From Begonia masoniana (lineage: Eukaryota; Streptophyta; Magnoliopsida; Cucurbitales; Begoniaceae): a DNA stretch of 64,000 bases. How positions within the stretch are numbered: position 1 is the first letter of the stretch; the number at the start of each line of letters is the position of its first letter. This document shows, in pieces, positions 48,155 to 59,342 of this stretch. The stretch lies in contig CM039502.1 of NCBI GenBank assembly GCA_022432975.1, positions 19,555,228 through 19,619,227 on the forward strand, read 5' to 3'. The notes beneath the pieces are model-generated. The model searched no databases and had not been told where the DNA came from. It was given only the letters and a program-made list of their open reading frames with translations. Position numbers and translations under genes: made by a program.

Positions 48155-48757
48155 ATGCCGAAAGCACCTAGACAACCTGAGGAGAATCTCATTAGCCAGC
48201 TTATAGACGTAGTGCACCGAAAATCAGAACAGATAGAGATTTTACTCAGCCGAGATGGGAATGGTAGTGGACAAGGTAGTGTTTCATGGAACCGAGGTAG
48301 AGAACAAACTAGGCAATTTCAACCTCCAACGTTTGGTGGATGTGTTATGGATCCGATCCAGGTTGAGGGGTCCCTCGGTGATTTTTTGTCACCCCCAGTC
48401 GATGAAAGGCCACCACCAGCGAGGGACATTAAGAGGCCCAACGATTTCTCGATTGTGCAGGATAGGAGCAAACAACTCTGTGGAGCTCGTCAGGCTCCTT
48501 TGTGCCCTACATGTCGGAAGTGTCATTTCGGGGAATGTAAATCGTATTCAGACCGATGTTTTAGGTGCGATAAAAGGGGTCACAGAGCCAGGGATTGTCT
48601 AGGGCAGAGCAAGAAGCTATCGAGTGGTCCCTCAAGGACAATTGCTATAATCGAAGATAGGGAAGCTGCCCAACCAAGTGTGGCTCCAGGTAAAATTTTT
48701 ATTTCGGTAGTCTATAGAATGAAGAACAAAAAAAAAAAAAATAGAGGTGTAGTTTAG
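48155..48757 (+). CDS. gag: Shortened gag with zinc knuckle (element D)
   Basis: An uninterrupted 200-codon frame. I chose the ATG at 48155 because it follows the acceptor-like TTGTGTCTAG and matches the gag starts of A and B. The N-terminus (ENLISQLIDVVHRKSEQIEI) is the usual coiled segment. FQPPTFGG follows, where other gags continue into the capsid-like core, but that core is absent. The frame passes to a basic linker and two cysteine groups, CPTCRKCHFGEC and CFRCDKRGHRARDC, the second a complete CCHC knuckle. It ends with a lysine run and stop. The protein could bind nucleic acid but not form a particle by itself. An intact frame in a non-autonomous element may be chance or selection. Confidence 0.65.
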   Translation: MPKAPRQPEENLISQLIDVVHRKSEQIEILLSRDGNGSGQGSVSWNRGREQTRQFQPPTFGGCVMDPIQVEGSLGDFLSPPVDERPPPARDIKRPNDFSIVQDRSKQLCGARQAPLCPTCRKCHFGECKSYSDRCFRCDKRGHRARDCLGQSKKLSSGPSRTIAIIEDREAAQPSVAPGKIFISVVYRMKNKKKKNRGVV

Positions 48758-51248
48758 AGTAAGAATTTAATAATAAGATGTGAAAAATAGATAGAATTAG
48801 ACAAAGGGTTGAAAAATATTAGGTGGGAGAGTTACCAGGTGAACATGATAAAAATGATGATAGATTAAATGCAAGACGACGTAAACTTTGGAGAGAAATA
48901 GTTATGCATTAAGATAGGCAACCTGACCTTGATACCACTAGTACATCTAAGTGAATAAGAGGACGTAGTAGAAACTCGTATATCTTGAACTCGAGCTAAG
49001 TTGGAGTTATTTAGATGAAGACATTTTCGAGAGTTTAACTTAAGTAAACTATCAAGAGAGTAAGGGACGTGTTGCTTACTTTTACAAAGATAGTGCGATT
49101 GATCGATACGAAGTCTAGGATGTATAGTCAGAGTGGTTACATATAAGTATTAGTATTGACAAATTTTGATGAAGGAAATGTTGAGATCTAAGTGAGGTTG
49201 GTAAGTTAATAAATTTAGAGACAATAAAAAATCAAGGTTATACGATAGATGATACTCAAGTTATATAATTTGGACGTTCTCTAGGAGATAGGTACCATCT
49301 TAGAGGACTAAGCAACGAAGGACAAATATTGATGCGTGAAAAGATTATGACCGCCGCTAAATGGAAAAGAAGACTTAGTAAAGTTAAGAGTGACCAATAA
49401 ATAGAAGATGCGTTAGGCAATTAGATGCTGCTTAACCTAGGGATATAAGGCAAAGTATGAGAGTTAGGAATTATTGGAAACGCCTAAGAAGTGTAACAAA
49501 ATTTTGAAGAAGGGTTTAGCACCTTAGATTGAAAGTCAAGTTTAGAGGTCCAGTACACCTCGTTCAGGTTAGAGGAGCTCGTGAATTGGCAAGGGTAAGT
49601 ATCAATTATAGGAGATATAACAAGGATAAAAGATTTCAGATTCCTTGAGTCATGAGTGTCGGAGTTAAGAGTTGAGTCTATAGTAATATTGTTTAAGTTA
49701 AGAATCCCGAATATGAGGCTTATTTCTGGGATGGATGTAGAAATCGTCATTACTTAATAGGTGGTTAAAACCATGGATCAGTTAAAAATTAGCGCCTAAG
49801 TAGTAATTGAGGAAATATGAAGAATGAGATCAGATTAGGTGAGTTAGAAAGCTTGGCCTATAAGGGATTAAGTGAAGGCTGATTCATATGAGAATTTAAG
49901 GAAGTGAACTCGATCACTTTATTATTCGCCTGGAGATTGGAGGATTGATGGGGCTTGTGGTATGAGCCATGGCATGCTTAGTTCCATTAAAGGTAATGGA
50001 TGCTTTTAAGTTTTGGGAAAATAGAAGAATAAGATTTAAGATATTTAGAAGATTTAGATTAAGGTTGTAGGTCTACCTACAACAAGTTTGCTAACAAGAA
50101 GATTGTTAGACAAATTATTATGAAGAAGACAAGTAGAATATTTAGAACCTGACTGGAAGGAATGAAAGATAGTGGACTAGATCGTAACTTTGGAGGAAGT
50201 CCTTGTGGAATATTAAGAATAAGTGTAGGACATTATTTAAATTAAATAAAGGGTTTAGATTTGGAGTTAAGCCCGAAAGTGAAGTCTTGCGAATCAAGGG
50301 ATTGGTGAGTTATCAAGTACATTAGGAATAAGATTAAATTAGGAATTTTAAAGGGCCAACCTGTATGTAACGAAGTTGGAGCCAATGATTTTGTAAGTAG
50401 TTAAGGTTGTAGAGTTTGGAGCACATTGGATGAGAGGAAGAAAGGTTTGCACGAAAACTGTGCAAGTGAGCTTAGAAGTGAGGTTAGATCAGGAGGTTTA
50501 GGAAAGTTTCGACTCGTAAGTTGCGTCGAATTGTTTATGCACCCTTTAAGGTGTTGGCTGAATAGTTTAACGAATTTGTTCAGACTTAAGAATTTGTTAG
50601 TGATTGATGAAAGCCGAGGCACAAGTTGGACAAATGAGCGTTGTGGACATAATTATAAAGACTTAAGAGAATACTTTGAAAGAGAAGGGGGTAAGATTTA
50701 AGTATTCGGAGCCTCGAGTACTAGGATTGTGTTAGAGTGACTAATGGAACGTCATGTTTGCCCAATGTCCATGGGTGTATGGGTGCAAGTGATGGATTAA
50801 AAATTTGATGGTAAGATATAGGAGGACTTGGAAGTGGAAGAATTAGGATAAGAAGGCTATGTATTAGGTCTTTCGTATTAAGTAAGAGAAGAAGCATCGA
50901 GGAATTATGATGGCTATAGATGCGTTAGCTTGATGTGGTATGAGAAAAGTAGGGAAACGATTGAATTAATTCGAGGAAAACTAGAATGGAGGTTGAGTTG
51001 GGGGAGATTTGAGAGATTAAGTGATGATGGAGTAGGTTGAAAGTAATGGACGTATGAGTGATGGAGTTACAAAATGCATAGTTAAGGAAATCATAACTTT
51101 GGAGATCTAGGAATTTTCGTTACCCGATGAGTAATTAAGGCCTTAGAGTAATCAAGATTTAGTATTGCAACGGTAATTACGGTGGTAGCGTTGGAGTGAG
51201 AAATAAGAGGATTGACTAAGCAACAATTTTGAGGAAAAAATTTCATTT
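48758..51248 (+). other. Non-coding filler of element D
   Basis: Purine-rich on the plus strand and stop-rich in all frames, with only short open stretches (largest about 90 codons, without recognisable motifs). No protease, RT or integrase signature is visible. It resembles the filler of element B (34501-35601) in composition and position. Confidence 0.6.
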
Positions 51249-51261
51249 AAGGAGGGAAGGA
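51249..51261 (+). promoter_or_regulatory. Polypurine tract, element D
   Basis: AAGGAGGGAAGGA lies directly before the 3' LTR at 51262. Confidence 0.88.
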
Positions 51262-54200
51262 TGTAACACCCGAGATTTTAAGAGAAAATAAAATGATAGG
51301 TAATTGTTTAATAAATAATTGTTTTAAGTAATTTAAAAGGAAAGTAAATAAGTTTGGTTAACCTAATTGGTTAATTGATTTAGATTCGGGTATTTCCAGT
51401 GAAATTAAGCCGTGGGTTAGAATTAAGAACGAGATTTAATGGAATTTGCGGAAGGGCAAAACGATATATTAATGCGTTAATAGGAATTAATAGAATTATT
51501 GATATTAGTATTGTTATTAGTATCAACCCTTGGGCCGGCTATTGTTGCTTGGCCGAGGAATGCCCAATTTGGGCGAAAATCAGTGAGGCCGATTTAGGGC
51601 ATTTCGGTCTTGGTGAGTGTAGCTTCGATTTTGATTAGATTAGTCTAATTGAGGGTATATGTGGTCGATTGAGGAGGAAATGAGTGGAATTGGTGAAAAA
51701 TCGAAAAAGGGGAATTTTCCGATTAAGGGCAGAATCGTATTTCTGCTATTTGACCTAGCTAGGGTCGTTTGTTTAAAATTCCTTTTGGGAGATTAAAATA
51801 GGTTATTAGAGGAGTACGTGGCCGCTGGAATCGTTCGATTCCGATAACCGACGCAAAAGTTACGCGCGTTTGAAGTTTCGTGTTGGTTTTACCGAACCCA
51901 ATTAGGGTCATTATATTAAAATAATAATAATAACATAAAACAAAACAAACAACAGAATCAATTCTGTTGTTTGTCGAGCCCGAGCTCTGCGAGCGAAGAA
52001 CAGGGGCGACGAGGGTGGCGACGATCGACGAGCGCAACGTTCGCCGGCGTTCTCCGACGCTCTCTGGCCAGACGACGGCGACGTGTGATTTTCGGCCCGT
52101 CTCCGCGCGCAGCCCGACCGGTAAGCCCGATTTCTCCTCTTTTCGGTTCGGTTTGGGGCTATGCGTGGCAAGCTCGATTGAGCTCCGACCACCGGCCGTT
52201 TTTGGTCACTTCCGGCGTGGGTTTGCCAACCCTTGGGCCGGCTATTGTTGCTTGGCCGAGGAATGCCCAATTTGGGCGAAAATCAGTGAGGCCGATTTAG
52301 GGCATTTCGGTCTTGGTGAGTGTAGCTTCGATTTTTGATTAGATTATTCTAATTGAGGGTATATGTGGTCGATTGAGGAGGAAATGAGTGGAATTTGGTG
52401 AAAAATCGAAAAAGGGGAATTTTCCGATTAAGGGCAGAATCGTATTTCTGCTATTTTGACCTAGCTAGGGTCGTTTGTTTTAAAATTCCTTTTGGGAGAT
52501 TAAAATAGGTTATTAGAGGAGTACGTGGCCGCTGGAATCGTTCGATTCCGATAACCGACGCAAAAGTTACGCGCGTTTGAAGTTTCGTGTTGGTTTTTAC
52601 CGAACCCAAATTAGTGGCCGTTTAATTAGGTTTTAGTTAGAAATCGATGGTATTATGCTTTTATGCTTATTAGTGAATACACTTGTCGTTTTTTAGGTAG
52701 ATTAAATGAATTGATGATTATTGCTGGATTTAGGTTAAAGTTTGAATATTGGAGATTATTAGAGAACCATTAATGGAGGTTAAGTAAATTGTGAGCACCA
52801 CGTGCTCGATGAAATGCCCGAATGGAGAAAATTAAAGTTTTAGGAGAAATTGCTTTAGCTAGGAGCTTCGTTTAAGTTTGAGATTCGTTTATTTAGGATC
52901 GATTTTAATGTCCTTTATTTATGAAATGCCTTAGGTGGATACGGCTTTTGGACGGTGCTCGGCTTGCTATGGACGCCATGTAAGTGGATGTTAGGTTTTC
53001 GGCCCTTAAGGCCCTACATTGTGACAACGTTAGGATTTTGTGTTTTCGATGATGATTTTCTGACTGTGGGTTTAATGAGTCGGGTAGCCTAGAATGTTAG
53101 TTATTAGTGGTTTGTTAAGTTTGTTATGAGTAAAGCTTGTCCATGTACGTTGTGAATTGTTGATGATATGTCTATGTATGTCTATGAACTCCTCATGCAT
53201 CATGTTTTATAAAAGGTGCATACGAACTATTTATGAGCATGTTTTCACGATGAATTGAACGATAATGATTTAAAGATGATATGTGAAACGTTGAAGTAAA
53301 GAACGATCAGGTGAATGATGTATGTTTCTCATGTGAATGATGTATGTTCCTCATGTGAATGATGTATGTTTCTCACGGGGCAAGTCATGTATGTTCTTAC
53401 AGGGCAAGTCATGTATGTCCTTACAGGGCAAGTTATGATTCTTACGGGGCAAGAAAATGGTTTAACAAAACGAAACGAAATAAACATGTTTTATGAAAAG
53501 TCACGCATTCATGCATACGTCATCCATAGAGCATTCCCTTACTAAGCATTAGGCTTACTGTTTATGTTGCATGATGTAGGTGACAGGCGTGAAGGTGAGA
53601 GTTCCTCATGATGACAAGCAATAGGTGGTCGACGGGTGGTGCTCGTGGCGACGGGGTGTGTTTTGGCTTGGCTTGATGATCCGGTGGTGTGCCCCGAACT
53701 GTTTTGGTGGCAAATGATGTGAGTTAGTTTTGTTGGTTAGTAGGTCTACGTGTAGGTTTTGTTTGTGAAAGTATGGAAATGTTTAAGTATATGGATTAGA
53801 TGTTTTGGTAGAAAAATGTATGAAAAGTCGAGTGTTAATGTATATGTAGTGGAAGTAGAACGTTTAGAATGTGGAGTCTTAATTTTAGAATATACTGGAA
53901 CTGTTTGGTTTTTTTTGGTTATTTTAAAACAGGTAAGGATACGCTCGATTTTTAGAGCGATCCACGCAGTTCGTTTTCTTGAATTTGTCCGAAATTGTAG
54001 GTTATATTAGTGTCGTGTTTTGATGATCGACAAATGAGTGATTTTAAGGGATTTCAACAATCCGAGACTTCGATTTAATGGTTTAGAAGTCGAAACGTTA
54101 TGAGTGATATAAAAAGAAAAATGTACGTGGTTACGAGAGTTTAAAGTTAAGGTTATGTTATGGTTAGTTTGTTTAAGGGTTATGGGAAGTGTTTTAAAAA

Positions 54201-54264
54201 AAAAAAAAAAAAGATTACGTCACGGCAAGTCCGTGGCGGCCCTGATCAGGTTGGGGTCGTCACA
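51262..54264 (+). mobile_element. 3' LTR of element D
   Basis: Homologous to 44907-47983, with substitutions, a shortened 22-bp array, an exon-like block with intact acceptor and donor (GTGACAGGCGTGAAG, 53580-53594), and an internal duplication. It ends GGTCGTCACA. Confidence 0.93.
51525..51905 (+). repeat. Duplicated LTR segment inside 3' LTR of D
   Basis: This block repeats 52228-52614 and sits where the 5' LTR has its ATT microsatellite. Relative to the downstream copy it lacks about six bases, all in short runs of one base (for example GATTTTG against GATTTTTG). It probably arose by template switching near the microsatellite, or it is an assembly product. Confidence 0.85.
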
Positions 54265-55130
54265 AAAGTCATCTGATTTACTTGTGCTGGTTTGAAATGC
54301 TTCATTTAAAGTGCCACACATATTTATGTTCTTGTTGAATTAGATGGCTTGGAATTGTTGATATTTTGTTTTGAAACTAATTGCATTGAGATTGTTTCAA
54401 TTGGAGATATTGATTTTGAAGTTGATGTGTTTTAGGTTTCAAGTTACAAAAGAGATTCGTCAAGCTAAATTCATTTGCTAAGGATGCGAGGTAAGTCTCT
54501 GTGACTTGTTTGGCCGTCTTGGCCTACACCGTATAAATTGAGTCGATTGAGGAATTGGAGATGAATTGTGTTCGGGTAGACAGCTTGGGTAGTTAGGTTA
54601 CTTTAAGTTATAGAATGTTTGGTGTTTGTTGATTGTTAATGCTTTATTTTCATTGTTTTGTTATTGATATTGTATCGAGCATGTCCATGCATTGTTTTCT
54701 AAGCACGCATGCAAAATGAATTTCAAAGCACTTTTACATAGAAAAAAGTAAATGAATGCAAAGATAGTCACGCCGGGTGCAGGTGGTTCAGGCATGGCTG
54801 TCGGAGGAAGCATGCTTTCCCCCTGGTTAGATCCAAGGGGCTATCCAATCGCAGGATGTGCCACTCCTATCTAACGAGAGTGAAGCCCCGGGTGACCCAT
54901 AGAAACCCAAAGAAAGAAATGAAAAGAATGCATGGTTTGAAAGAGCATAGCATAGCATACATTTGCATTCACTTAGATTTACTGAGCCTCTAGCTCACGT
55001 GTTAAATTCTATGGTGTAGGTGATATTGAGACAGGTGAGGAAGACGCCCATCCGCCTGAAGTATGAGCATGTTGAAGGAGGAGGCCCGTGGGAGTGCGCT
55101 GGCAGTCGGAGCATGATTTTGACCCGTGGG
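54265..55130 (+). mobile_element. LTR C, second part (R-U5)
   Basis: After the second TSD copy the sequence continues LTR C. It has donor GAGGTAAGTC near 54489 followed by the TTTGGCCGNNTTGGCCTACACC block, a unique slot-1 module (54770-54890, like 13806-13930), TTTACTGAGCC, and the exon-like GTGATATTGAGACAG (55020-55034) between TGTAG and GTGAGG. The GACCCGTGGG block closes it. Homology to the other LTRs fades after about 55130. Confidence 0.72.
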
Positions 55131-55870
55131 TTTCTTGGCGCAGGCTAGGCCAAGAGAACGTGTGTTGGGTACGCACGCTGCCTGTAGGGACATAGGTATC
55201 GTCAGACGTGAGCATGTGGATCTCAAACATGGGTACACGATCTCGGATGCGGGGCACCCGTAGAGAATATGCGCAGTGCGCGTGTAGGGACTAAGAACGA
55301 AGCGCGTGCTGGGGCTGGGAGTGCAGGGCGCGTTGTTGCACGAGTGTGTGATGCTTTGTTGTCCGTAGGTGCTGCATGTGCTGGTGCAGACATGGCGTTG
55401 CACAGGGTGCGCACGACGCCTTATCACATGGGCTCATGCTTGGGTACTGCACTCTTTCTTTACTTGGTCTTTTGCATGGCTTTCCTTCATTGTTTCCTCA
55501 TCCATGCTCAGCATATATTTTGTGTCTTTGCTCTTTTTTTATGTCTCTTTCCCTTGGCTTTCTTTGAGCAAACTATGGTAGTTTTTATATTTCTTTTTGG
55601 GTCTTTTCTTACTTATCAAGTTTGTCATTAGACCTCCTAGTTTTTTAATGGGTTGTGATCCTTGGGTTTGAGCTTGGCGGCACCTTGGTTCATATCATTG
55701 GAACTCCTAAGGACTTATATGTTTATGTTTCTGCAAAAGAGGAGACTCAACAATTAGAAGACAAATTGTTAGCTTGTTAGATGAAAAATAAATATTTTTT
55801 TATAGAAATAAAATTATGTCACTTTTCCTTGTCACCTCACTCTTTTTTTTATTTCAACTCTTGTTTTCTC
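55131..55870. other. Unassigned stretch
   Basis: It is GC-rich to about 55430, then T-rich. A short reading frame on the plus strand near 55655-55779 (ELGGTLVHIIGTPKDLYVYV, then SAKEETQQLEDKLLAC and a stop) looks protein-like, but no family is recognised. Overlapping frames at 55002-55631 on both strands have no motif. It may be a truncated unrelated insertion within LTR C. Element E starts at 55871. Confidence 0.4.
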
Positions 55871-56054
55871 TGTAACGACCCTTATTACCGTACCCTATTT
55901 CCCGTATAAATTTTTTATTTTGTGCACAAGTAAATTTCATCGTTAAATGCCTTAATCATCATCTAACTTATTGAAATTTACTTTGAAATTTATTTAAAGA
56001 AAACATATTAAATAAAAGAAAACAATTGGCATGAAATCGTTGGGCAAAAAAGGC

Positions 56055-56265
56055 ATTTTGCCAGAAAATTGTATGGCCAATCGATTGGCCATTTTAGCCG
56101 ATCGGTCGTCCCTTGGCGATCACATTGACCGATCGATCGCCCTTACCAGGCGATTGATTGACAGACTCTCTGGAATTTCCAGAGAGTTGCCTCTCTTCTA
56201 CCGATCGATCGCCCCTCCTGGCGATCAATCGGTAGACTCTCTGGATTTTGAAATCCAGAGAGCTG
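56055..56265. repeat. Hairpin cluster, element E LTR
   Basis: ATGGCCAATCGATTGGCCAT (56073-56092) is a perfect 20-bp palindrome. CTCTCTGGA/TCCAGAGAG and CTCTCTGGATTT/AAATCCAGAGAG follow, interleaved with CGATCGATCGCC motifs. It lies about 200 bp from the LTR end. Confidence 0.9.
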
Positions 56266-57073
56266 CTCCTCTTCTTCCTCTCCCATTTTCTTTCTCACTT
56301 CGATACCCTGCACACACACACTTCATCAACTCTACTCAACACCATCAACACTTCTTCTAAATACATTTCATAACAACACTACTACCCACGTACAATTCAC
56401 ACTCCATTAATCACCCAAAAGCCGATTCAAAATGTATTTAAAACGTAACTAAATTTCATAAAAACGAACCGCGTGGATCCGTTTAAAAACTGAACATTTC
56501 CCCCTGTTTGAAAATATAAAAAACACAACAAGATACTATACGTTGTCTATCCAGTTACCAAGCATCCTAAAATGAGTCATCTATACAATTGTCCTATCCT
56601 TTTATCTATCAAAATCCCCAAAATAATTACTCACATCCCCACGGGTCAAAATAGCGTCGACTGCGCCAGCACACTCAAACGGGCCATCCTCCATCAACAT
56701 GTTCATGCGTCGGGTGCAGGAACGTCATCCTCACCTGTATCGAAGTCACCTACACCATAGAAAATAAATTATGAGCTAAAGAGCCCTGCAAGTCTCGTAA
56801 ATCAAGATGAATGCTATGCGTGCGGGATTTGTAAAAACATCCTTTTCTTTTTCATTATTTAGTTACATAGCGGGAGGTGTCACCGGGGGTCGATAGCCCT
56901 TTCCATCTGTAGGGGGAAAACATGCTCCTCCTCTCAGGACAACCATGTCTGAACCCCACCCCGACGTGACCGGGATTACATACAATTCATATCTTTTCAT
57001 TAGGCGTTTCTTTTCATGAAAACATATAAGGAAATTCATTTTCTATGCTTTTCGAAAACATGGTGCATGAACA

Positions 57074-58287
57074 TGATGGACTTCTGGGGCCTAAGACGCA
57101 TGCGGAAGACTACATTAAACAGCAAGCTTCGGTGTTCTTTGGAGAAACCAAAGAACACTCCAAACAATCGCTAAAAACAGAGGAAAAACCAAAAATTACG
57201 TAGGAGATGAGAAATTGATACCAGTCGAAACGGAGAGGTGGGTGAGTTGGGTAACGCCTCAGAAAAGGTCGTTTGGATTGAAGGGAGCGTTGTGGAGGAG
57301 ATGGAAGGCGAAAGGGAACCAAATCGGCCGAAAGGTGTTCCCTGTACCTTCGGCGAAGAGCTCCACCGTGATGGGAGGAGTGCTTCAACAACTAGGCTGC
57401 CCTACGCGTATTGCTTCGTCCTCAGAAGAGACCGAGGGAAATGGAAATGAAGACCCGTGGCTGGTCCAAAGGCAGTGCGATGCGCAGCTCTGCGACTTTG
57501 GGAAGAAGTCCCTGGTTGCCGAGGAGAAATCACAGCTTAAGGGCACGGGTTTCCTCCTTCCTCCTTTTCGACTCCAGCTCTTGGCAGTGGGAGAGAAGGC
57601 AAGGGTGAGAGTACCTCCAAGCAACCGTGAAGCTTGAGGCAATATTTGGTGGTCATCCATGGCGACTCACGCCGATGAATACCGTGGGAAAAACCCACAC
57701 GGAGGATGCTCCGAACAAGAAGAAACTCTTCTGTAAATTCCAAATATTGATGATGAAAAACTGACTACAAATAACCTAAGGAGAAGTTTAAATATCCAGG
57801 GGAAGGCTTCGGGAGAAGGCTGGAGAAGAGAAGAAGGAAAGAGCCGTTGGAGATGCTTCTTCAGAAATGTAGCCGTTGTGCTTGGCCACGTCAGCAGCTC
57901 CACATCAGCAGCTGGTTCCAGGAATGGCAAGCTCCAGCTCCTTGGTCAAGCCCCTTTGTAGGTTGGGTCAACTCCTTTGGGTGTCTCCTTGTTCACTTCA
58001 AATTTTCTAAACCTAAACAATTTAACCAAATAATCTAAACAATAAATTGGTTACAAGTGGCCAATAAATAAGGTTTAAGAAAAATTTATAGTGTCCTAAA
58101 CTTAAAAACAAATAAAGAACTCGGTTACAAAATTTGATAAAGGGAAGACAAATTCCCTCTTCCTTTAATCATTCCAAGCTTCGAGAAGAATTTTTAACCT
58201 ACAAAACTCACAAACCAATTAGTATATAAAATAGTTAGAATTCATACCTTGGTTCATGTTTGACGGTTCGGGATCGTAGGCACGTCG
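57074..58287 (-). mobile_element. Probable solo LTR of another family, TSD GAACA
   Basis: GAACA occurs at 57069-57073 and 58288-58292, and removing one copy plus the insert restores the homologous LTR sequence around TGCATGAACA. On the minus strand the insert starts CGACGTGCC (TG expected, first base changed) and ends GTCCATCA. It has a TATTTAAA box near 57785-57795 followed by a leader-like region. GC content is higher than its host. Several overlapping frames of 60-140 codons occur on both strands without motifs, and I do not call them genes. It could also be a different kind of insertion. Confidence 0.5.
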
Positions 58288-59302
58288 GAACATGGATCGT
58301 GCGATACGAGTAAAACATAGAACAATGCATAAAAGAACCTAGGAAAGCATTCTCATACACAATCAACCTAAACTACCCATCCTATCTCCCCGAAGCATCT
58401 GAATTCACCAAAAACCTCGATCAACAAAACTTATCCCTGGTGTAAGCCGGATCGGCCAAACAAAGCACGAAGACTTACCTCGCGTCCGTTGCAATTTAAG
58501 CTCCGTCCACGAGCATTGTTCACCTATGGCAATTCACAACATTCGTCATTAAATCGAGTCCAAACCATCGAGTTTCAAAAGCTATAAACTCCTAGCTAAA
58601 GGAAATTTCTTTAAAATATAATTTAACTCGTTGAGGCATTTTATCGAGCAATTCGTGCTTGTCATTTCAAAACCTCCATAAATGGAGTTTTTCCAAAGCT
58701 CCAATATCCGATTTTTCAACCTAATCACCAAATGCATCCATTATTTCAACTTACTACGCTCAATAATCATCAATAAGGTGATTACTAGCATTTCCTAACA
58801 AAACCTGACTATTTCTATGTAAATCCTACGAAACCCTAACCTTTCAACGACCTAAAAATCGAGAACTAAAGCTGGAAAAAGCTAGAATCTCACCTAGGGT
58901 CGAGATTGGAGAAGAAAACGTGGAGAAATTGCAGTTAATTGGAGGAGAATCGGCCGACGTTTGAAAGAGGTAGCCATGAAGAGGAAATCGTCGTGAGGGT
59001 TGAGAGGAGAGGAATTCGCGTGAAGTGTAAAGGAGAAAAGTGGAGTTTGTGTTATTTATTAAATTTTGATATGCAAAATTACCTTCTTGCCCTTCCATTG
59101 ATTTTCTATTTTGTTTCATTACTTATCTCGATATTTAGTTAATGATTTGGTTTCTCCAAATTTTCTTATTTCACCATAAGTTCCAATTCATTATTAAGGC
59201 TCCATTAAAACCTTCCGTTCGCAAAACGGACTTAATTTGACATATTTACAAAAATGCCATTATTTATTGGAATAATAAAATCCCGTAAAACCGGGAGTTA
59301 CA

Positions 59303-59315
59303 TTCCATCCACCTT
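59303..59315 (-). promoter_or_regulatory. Polypurine tract, element E
   Basis: On the minus strand AAGGTGGATGGAA precedes the 3' LTR, about 30 bases after the pol stop (59343-59345). Confidence 0.78.
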
Positions 59316-59342
59316 AATTTAAATTTTGTCCTCAAAATTTGA

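Larger units (their letters stand above)
44907..54264 (+). mobile_element. Non-autonomous LTR element D, TSD AAAGT
   Basis: Complete: 5' LTR 44907-47983, PBS, a shortened gag ORF, 2.5 kb non-coding, PPT, and 3' LTR 51262-54264. AAAGT flanks it at 44902-44906 and 54265-54269. Both LTRs start TGTAACACCCGAGATTTTAA and end GGTCGTCACA. No protease, RT or integrase is seen, so it would need proteins in trans. Confidence 0.95.
55871..59302 (-). mobile_element. 3' LTR of element E
   Basis: Read on the minus strand from 59302 it starts TGTAACTCCCGG and shares the ATGGCATTTTTGTAAATATG block with element B. A leader donor near 58890, donor GAGGTAAGT near 58477 and a slot-1 module (56873-56990) follow, interrupted by a probable solo LTR. 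Then come the 15-nt block (56735-56749), GCGTGGATCC near 56470, a hairpin cluster, and the end at 55871. Confidence 0.92.

Noticed and set aside
55002..55631. Overlapping frames up to 141 codons, one hydrophobic
   Set aside because: They overlap on opposite strands and part of the sequence is conserved LTR. No motif or gene structure supports them.
57215..57660. Candidate host gene with a 140-codon frame in a GC-richer region
   Set aside because: Several competing frames on both strands, no recognisable motif, and the region is bounded by a 5-bp duplication inside an LTR.
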